Source: Protopterus annectens (lineage: Eukaryota > Chordata > Ceratodontiformes > Protopteridae). From it: a stretch of 64,000 nt of DNA. Of the stretch, positions 55,951-64,000 are shown one piece after another. Position numbers and translations under genes: made by a program. A model generated the notes under the pieces. The model made no database searches, was not told the origin of the DNA, and saw only the letters and a list, made by a program, of their open reading frames with translations. The stretch spans positions 1,077,450,782 through 1,077,514,781 of the forward strand of contig NC_056725.1 of NCBI RefSeq assembly GCF_019279795.1, in the 5' to 3' direction. Each line of letters begins with the position of its first letter. Position 1 is the stretch's first letter.

Positions 55951-56574
55951 AACTGCTTTTTGCCTTAGCTATGCATTAGTGTGCAATGCACACCATCAAT
56001 CAGCTATGCCTTAAAGAAAAGAAATGAGAAAGATAGAAAAGTGATGAAATGGGGAGCAAGCAGAGGGAAGAGCAAACTGAAAGGATGGCAGAAATGTGCA
56101 GGAGGAATGTAGGAAAGAACCATAGCTATCCATTCTTAAACAGTATAAAATGTTCAGATGTGCAGAATATTAGCTGAATTTGCAGTGTCAACCCCAGAGG
56201 GAGCGGTGACCACAACACAGTCATGTTGTATAGCCAATTGGACTGAAGCAAGTGTGTTGGAAGACACATGTGCAAAATGGGGAGCTATGTATGGGACAAT
56301 TTTTTTTTTTTTTGGGACAGATGCCCTTTTTTTTGTAGAGAGAGGAATATTGGGGAAGGGGAGTAGGTATGTATAGGTCAGGTAGGTTATGGAGGTGAGG
56401 AAGCAATCACTGACAGACAGGACATATAAGACAAGATGCAGTGATGGTGAAGGATACAAGAGGTGGGTGAACACCATGTTTGGGTTAGGGTGGGGACATT
56501 GTGAACCCATGGACATCAAGATTGATGGCAGTGAGAATCAAGTCATCACTCACTAGACTGTCATCACTGTTGTC

Positions 56575-58003
56575 TCACTGCACCAATGGCTTCATTGTCT
56601 GATGTCTGTGTCTCCTCATGTTATTCAATTCAATGATGGAGAGCAGTGTCTCCATCAGCTGTAGGCATGCACCAACTGTTTGGTGCACAATCCTGTGACC
56701 CAACCTTGGCTGATCATCACAGGTGATAAAATCACCACCTTTGCCACTGTTCCCACAAGGAACCACTGGCTTATCCTGTGGGCCAGAACTACCTGAGGGG
56801 TGAGGTAGTGCAGTGGCAGCAGAGGGAGGGAGGGTGCTACCAGGTTGCTTCCCAGACATGCTGGTCCTTGGTGCTGTAGCAGGTGGAATGGGGAAAGTGG
56901 ATCCTGTGGGGCAGGCCTACCCCACTGTGCTGTGGGAGAAAACAAACAATAAAAAAAATAAAAAAATAAAGAATATAAGGGTTGGGGTGAGAACAAAACA
57001 AGGGAGAACATTAGCAACTTCATATGTGACATACAATACATTGATACAATTATTTGACTCTTTTCTGTTACCTTTACTTTTAAGACTACCACCTCCTAAC
57101 AAATAACTTTTACTGTTAAGACTACCCAGCTCATACCAGATGCACATTATACTACAGATTGCAGCAAGCAATCCTTGATGTGTGCATATGTTGCACATAT
57201 GCATATTCAAATTATATTGATTACAGTTTACAGCAGGCCATTGGTCCCACTGCTTTGGAGGGCTGATGTTACATTGCAATATCAATGAAATCTTAACAGT
57301 ACTGCACATTTGGGAAGTGTGGTTTTTCAACCCACAACCTCTGAATACTCTCTAATATGAGCTGTTGTTTTGACCTACAGACTAATGCATTCACATTTTG
57401 CATTCACATTTTCCTGTTACTGTTGAGAGACGAATGCTCAGTTTGATACAACTGTATAATAAACCAATAAAGCCGTCTTTCCTTTTAATGCTAAAATAAC
57501 AGTATTGTTTGCAAGCATAAATACCACATGCTTCTCACATCTGTACCAATCTAGTGGCATGGGTTTGCACATTTAATTCTCGGTCTGTGATTGCTGCAGA
57601 AAAAAACAGAACAGAATACTGTTATGAATACCAGCCCTGACTATATCCAGGTTTTAACTCTTACAAGTAGTGTCTCTAAGTGATATGTACACATCTGTGG
57701 AGTTCCCGCAATCCTATATTCCTCAATCCGCCTTTCTGGGGTATCCCTCTTCCACATCTGGAGATCTCTGAAGTGATTCCTACATTATTCACCAGTGCAG
57801 CAGATACTGGTAACACTGGTCAAAGCCCAAACAAAACTATTCCATGCCTCTGACCTGTAGTCTGAGCCACAATAGTCTTTCTGCAAAATATTGGGCTCAT
57901 GTTCATTCACTATGAGTCCAACAAACACTTTGGACACTTGGATACCCCATCTTTGAGCAGAGAATCTCAAAATCTTTCCACCAATGCCTGCCATGCCTAC
58001 CAA
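56575..58003 (-). pseudogene. Type-A Myb/SANT-like gene, copy A3
   Basis: The first exon (58003 downward) reads MVGMAGIGGKILRFSAQRWG, QVSKVFVGLIVNEHEPN, YRSEAWNSFVWALTSVTS, then a stop where A1 has GEQV, and NHFRDLQMWKRDTPE afterwards. The second exon (about 56940-56575) has the AQWGRPAPQDPLSPF start, a Ser/Pro-rich stretch and HRIVHQTVGACLQLMETLLS. The acceptor would be TTTTCTCCCACAG at about 56930-56942. Convergent with A2. One or more stops make it a pseudogene. Confidence 0.6.
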
Positions 58004-58440
58004 AGATCAAAACCAACATAGAATGATGCTTTCCCACCAACTGCAGGTATTACACTCACTAATAGTGCACACTTTCTGATTTTGCAACATTTGAAAGTGG
58101 AACTTGGTAGTCTTAAAAGTGCAAACATGGTGCCTGAGGGTGGGCAATGCCAGGCACCATGTTTGTGTGATGGCCAACAGTCTTAATTGAATGTATCCGA
58201 TTTATGTGTGTGGCTGTTTAGGTCCTGTCTGCTACCTGGGTGGTCCATTTGACCAGTTTGTACACTACTGCTCTGCATGCAAACAAGATGAGTATAACCA
58301 AATATGTTTGTGTTAAGCAGCGGATCGTACCAATAGTGTCCCCAAAATAAAAATAAATAAATAAATAAAAAATGGAGCAGTAGTTGAAATGAGGAAAATC
58401 AGTCTATGGCATACATGGCAGAAAATGTTAGTACACATGA

Positions 58441-59395
58441 GATATGTCTACATAGGTCTGGATGTCAACTCTCACTCCAATGCATCTTCACAGAATAGGA
58501 TGGGTGCCTTAGCCATCTTTGTCACACAAACAGCTTTGCAGCAAAGAAATGAAGTAATTCCTCACATAACCAAGTGCAACTAAATGTACACTGATATCAA
58601 GGCATAAACTGTTATTTGTACATTGATTATATTTAATATATTTGGATGTAGTGCACTTAGTGATCACATAACCTGTTATGATTATTCCTTGCAAATATAC
58701 AGCTCGTCTTCCCTTTCTGTGTCTCTTCCTCACTTATAGGTTATCTGACCAATACTGAGAGACATGCAGTGTGTAAGCTAGTCTATATCATTTTCCTTAA
58801 ACTGTGAGGGGATATTAACTAGGAATACTATGATATGCAGTTGATATCAAATGAAGGGCAGGTTAGATGACTCAAACAAGCATAGACTGCTCCTTTGCTG
58901 GGGAGCAAAGGTGAGGTGCTCTTATGATACATGCAAGGGTACCCTGTTCATTCAAGGGGAGGGAACCCAGACTGAGCAACTGCTATGGCACAAACAAGGA
59001 TATGTTGCTTTTGTTACTCTCCTTGTTTTACATCCTGCCTGTTTGTTCTTGCAAGAGTTGTCAAGTCAAAAACTGTAATGTGTCTCCTTAATTTCTAGCT
59101 TCTCTCTGCTATGATTTTCCATTACAAATGTTAGGTGCTAAACTGAGGGCATGCATTGATCATCACTACTTTAAAGAGTATGAATGTGGGAATCTTTGAT
59201 GCCTGAGGCCTACTACTTGCTAATGGACACATACAAGTCAAATAACTTTTTGCTGTCACGTTACATTAATTTTTGTACAAATCTCCCACCTTTTACTTGC
59301 TTAATGTACCAAGTGATGGACTACAAGGACATGCCATAATATTATTATACAACACAGTACATGTTCAGGACTTAACTTATAAATGCATCAGTTGT
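58441..59395. other. Unannotated DNA
   Basis: Nothing recognised. It may be the 5' region of the type-B gene that follows. Confidence 0.4.
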
Positions 59396-59490
59396 CACAG
59401 TATTAGCTCAGGGATGAACATGTTAAACTTCATCAGACCCTGTTGATGAAGTTTAACATGGTTTTAAATGAAAGTGCTAATACAGTGATT
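59396..59490. repeat. Strong hairpin-forming inverted repeat
   Basis: CATGTTAAACTTCATCA and its exact complement (17 bp) are separated by 7-8 nt (59419-59460). An outer pair, AGTATTAGC and GCTAATAC, extends the stem after small internal loops. The whole folds into about 95 nt. It could be a tiny MITE or a small-RNA precursor; there is no evidence of expression. Confidence 0.6.
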
Positions 59491-59794
59491 TAGTTTTGTT
59501 AATAAAGTGTCTTTTGTAACTGTTGGATTCGTGGAGACTGAGCTGCATTAGCCTTCTAATTTTATTTACTTTATATCACAAACTAGAATTGACTTTTTTT
59601 GGTACTCTCTTTGTTTTGTATCCTCCCTGTTGATAGTATTTCACATCTGTAGACTGTTTAATGTTTTTCCAGTGGGTACTAATGACTCCTACCTTTACTG
59701 ATTTATCTGGAAACAGTTATTTTGTTGTTACATGATACTTATGTGTATTATCATTATGTATATTATCATTCTGTTGCCTTTTAGGATACAAACA

Positions 59795-61440
59795 ATGTCA
59801 GTGAGGCAGAGATCCCCAGTCAGTAAAGTGGAAAATAATATCATTGTTGATGTTCTTCGTCAACATGGAGCATTTCTGCTGGGAAGTGCTTGGCCCAATA
59901 TGGAACAAAGGCTACAAGTATGGCAGCAAATTGTTGGCAACATAAATTCTATGGTGTTCACAGCTGGACATAAAAACAAGAGTGCCACAGGGCCACTGAA
60001 ATGATTACCACTGTATGGGCAAGGAGCTGCAGTTGCCTGAGACCAAAGGGTAACCAGGGGATGGCCTGCATAAGAATCACCTCTTAGCCCCAGTGAAGGA
60101 TTCCTGGTGAATATCCTCTAACATGATAGCTCACAGCAGAGTGAACCACAGCATGTCCTTGATCTGGGTGCCACTCCTTCTGAGTCCCAAGAGGGGCTAC
60201 CAGGTAGGCTTTTTTATTTGATCAGTTGAATACTGTTGTATAGTAAAACAATTGAAATAAAAGTTACTTCTGTGCCACATGTCATTTTTGGAGGGGGGTT
60301 GAAGATAACTGCAGTTATAAACTTAGTTTGGCATTATCAGCCACATTCTTGTTAAATGTACAGCTAATGCAGATATAAAGGAGTACATGTTTTGCCTCAT
60401 GTCTTACTGTTTAAGGTGATGATGTTGCCCTTAGCTCTTGCTTAACTTATTTCAGGACCATCAAGAATCCAGCTAAGTATTCCTCCTGAAGATAGTTAGC
60501 CAAATAAGTTATGTCAGTACTGCAGATCAATTTAAAGAAATATCATAATGTGTCATTTTAGGCTTGTTGTGTGTATTGCTGTGCTGTCTGTAATAGTGTC
60601 AGCACTGTTAGTTATTTACCATATATTGCACCATAGTAGTACAGGTATTAATGTATGCCTATGTTACTTCTTTTTTATCACAGCGATCATGACAGTGGGA
60701 GTGTGGGCCCTGTGCCACCTGATGTCAATGTCTCAGTAGACACTGATGATGCTGGTGAAATGGAGGTACAGTCTGGTGGGGCAGTGGTTGAATCTGACAT
60801 AGAGGTTGATATCCATCCACCCCCTTCATTTTACCCAGACAAATCCAGGAGGCATACACCTACCCAGTCCACTGATCCCACAAATATTGGACATGTGGAG
60901 GGCAAGGACATTGATCAGGAACTGTGGCTACTGCAGCTTCAGTGCCTGTTGACTTTGGCTGTAGCCAAAGTGTGGGCAAGGTGCTACACAGCGGACCTTT
61001 ATAGGGGTGCTCTGAGGTGACCAGCTGTCCCTGCTCCATCTGGTGCAGGTGTCTCTTCCTGTGTCACTCAGTATATGTTTATGGCTGTCATGGAGGCATG
61101 GACATGTTCAGAAACATACGACAAATACTCAGGGTTGTAGATGTGGCACAGACTGACATGCATGACTGCCTCCACCATATTGCCGATTCACTGGATCAAT
61201 GAATGACAAGTTTGAATGAGGGGTATATTTGATAGACCGAGGGGTGTCTGCCATGGAATTAGCAGTGTCTATGACGGAACATCTGCTGGGAGGGGAACAT
61301 CGTCCTTGTGGGTATATGTCAGCCACAACATCTGCTGATAGCCAACAAGGCCATGCCAGATCAGGTTCCAGTAGTGGCAGTACTTCCATTGGTCCATTGG
61401 TAAGTGTACTCAACACCCAGATGTGGCAGGCCATGGGGTT
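59795..61440 (+). pseudogene. Type-B Myb/SANT-like gene, copy B2
   Basis: The acceptor TTGCCTTTTAG precedes ATG 59795. The first exon encodes MSVRQRSPVSKVENNIIVDV, LRQHGAFLLGSAWPNMEQRL and WQQIVGNINSMV, a Myb/SANT-like domain aligned with B1 (RNPSYTAVEEDEIVQSL..., LWQDLVRRVNDIG). Stops follow from 60004 onward. A donor (CTACCAG|GTAGGC, about 60203) and acceptor (TTTTTTATCACAG, about 60682) lead to a second exon: DVNVSVDTDDAGEMEVQSGG, QCLLTLAVAKVWARC and, after a frameshift, QILRVVDVAQTDMHDCLHHI. This copy lies on the plus strand downstream of A2, mirroring the A-to-B order in the giant element. Confidence 0.6.
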
Positions 61441-61444
61441 GTAG

Positions 61445-64000
<2,556 letters not shown>

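Larger units (their letters stand above)
52380..58440. repeat. Large inverted duplication around type-A Myb genes
   Basis: The left arm (about 52400-55200) and right arm (about 55960-58440) are diverged reverse complements with a spacer of about 750 bp. Paired landmarks include GCCATAGACT..TTTTCCTCATTTCAACTA at 52420 and 58395, ATGGACCACC..GGT at 52580 and 58240, GATGTGAGAAGCATGTGGTAT at 53680 and 57540, and TTGCTCCCCATTTCA at 55105 and 56045. The left arm carries a few hundred extra bases around 52690-53040. Each arm contains one type-A gene, so the genes converge. Confidence 0.8.

Noticed and set aside
59732-59794. Upstream extension of the type-B first exon (MILMCIIIMYIIILL)
   Set aside because: The hydrophobic stretch is a pyrimidine/AT-rich intron end before TTGCCTTTTAG; the homologue B1 also starts just after a splice acceptor.

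Overview
The window looks like a piece of a very transposon-rich vertebrate genome. It holds no host protein-coding gene, rRNA or functional tRNA gene that I can recognise. CR1-like LINEs, Penelope-like elements (PLEs), a LINE with a restriction-like endonuclease, PIF/Harbinger DNA transposons with Myb/SANT accessory genes, and long (CA)n tracts together fit a large lobe-finned-fish or amphibian type genome. That assignment is an inference. All gene calls rest on reading translated frames and recognising family motifs; no database search was run.

Layout. 1-3100: intergenic DNA with a MITE-like inverted repeat and paired PLE-terminus-like repeats. 3100-7261: the most complete plus-strand CR1 copy (ORF1 with SGNH esterase, ORF2 with endonuclease and RT), broken by several lesions. 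7262-10560: unannotated DNA, a CR1 scrap and a 150-bp TG tract. 10560-14710: a PLE (N-terminal region and RT) interrupted by a 2.46-kb near-perfect palindrome made of two 3' pieces of another PLE. 15050-46275: an RLE-type LINE. Four other elements sit in it with clean target-site duplications (TSDs): a hAT-like MITE (15481-16087, 8-bp TSD), a 25.6-kb Harbinger element (17343-42900, TSD TAA), a foldback element with TA duplication (43492-44053) and a small MITE (44059-44201, 7-bp TSD). Conceptual removal of the insertions restores the LINE reading frame across the sites. 46380-47320: a PLE C-terminus with GIY-YIG domain, possibly the missing 3' half of the PLE at 10.6-14.7 kb.

The giant Harbinger element carries a HARBI1-type DDE transposase near its left end (one frameshift) and two different Myb/SANT-like accessory genes, here called type A and type B, both on the minus strand. 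It has been swollen by nested CR1 copies (20.2-22.7, 23.5-27.5, 27.6-28.4, about 30.2-30.7, 35.7-36.5 kb), a 236-bp tandem repeat containing a tRNA-like module, and microsatellites.

47.6-64 kb: a 40-bp minisatellite, a GATA tract, a Harbinger-like MITE, a minus-strand CR1 copy (49.7-52.3 kb), a large inverted duplication of a type-A Myb gene (about 52.4-58.4 kb), a type-B Myb gene (59.8-61.4 kb), and a 280-bp satellite with embedded CA tracts that runs off the right edge. The A-then-B gene order on one strand occurs both in the giant element and in this second locus, which suggests a three-gene Harbinger family (transposase plus two Myb-like proteins).
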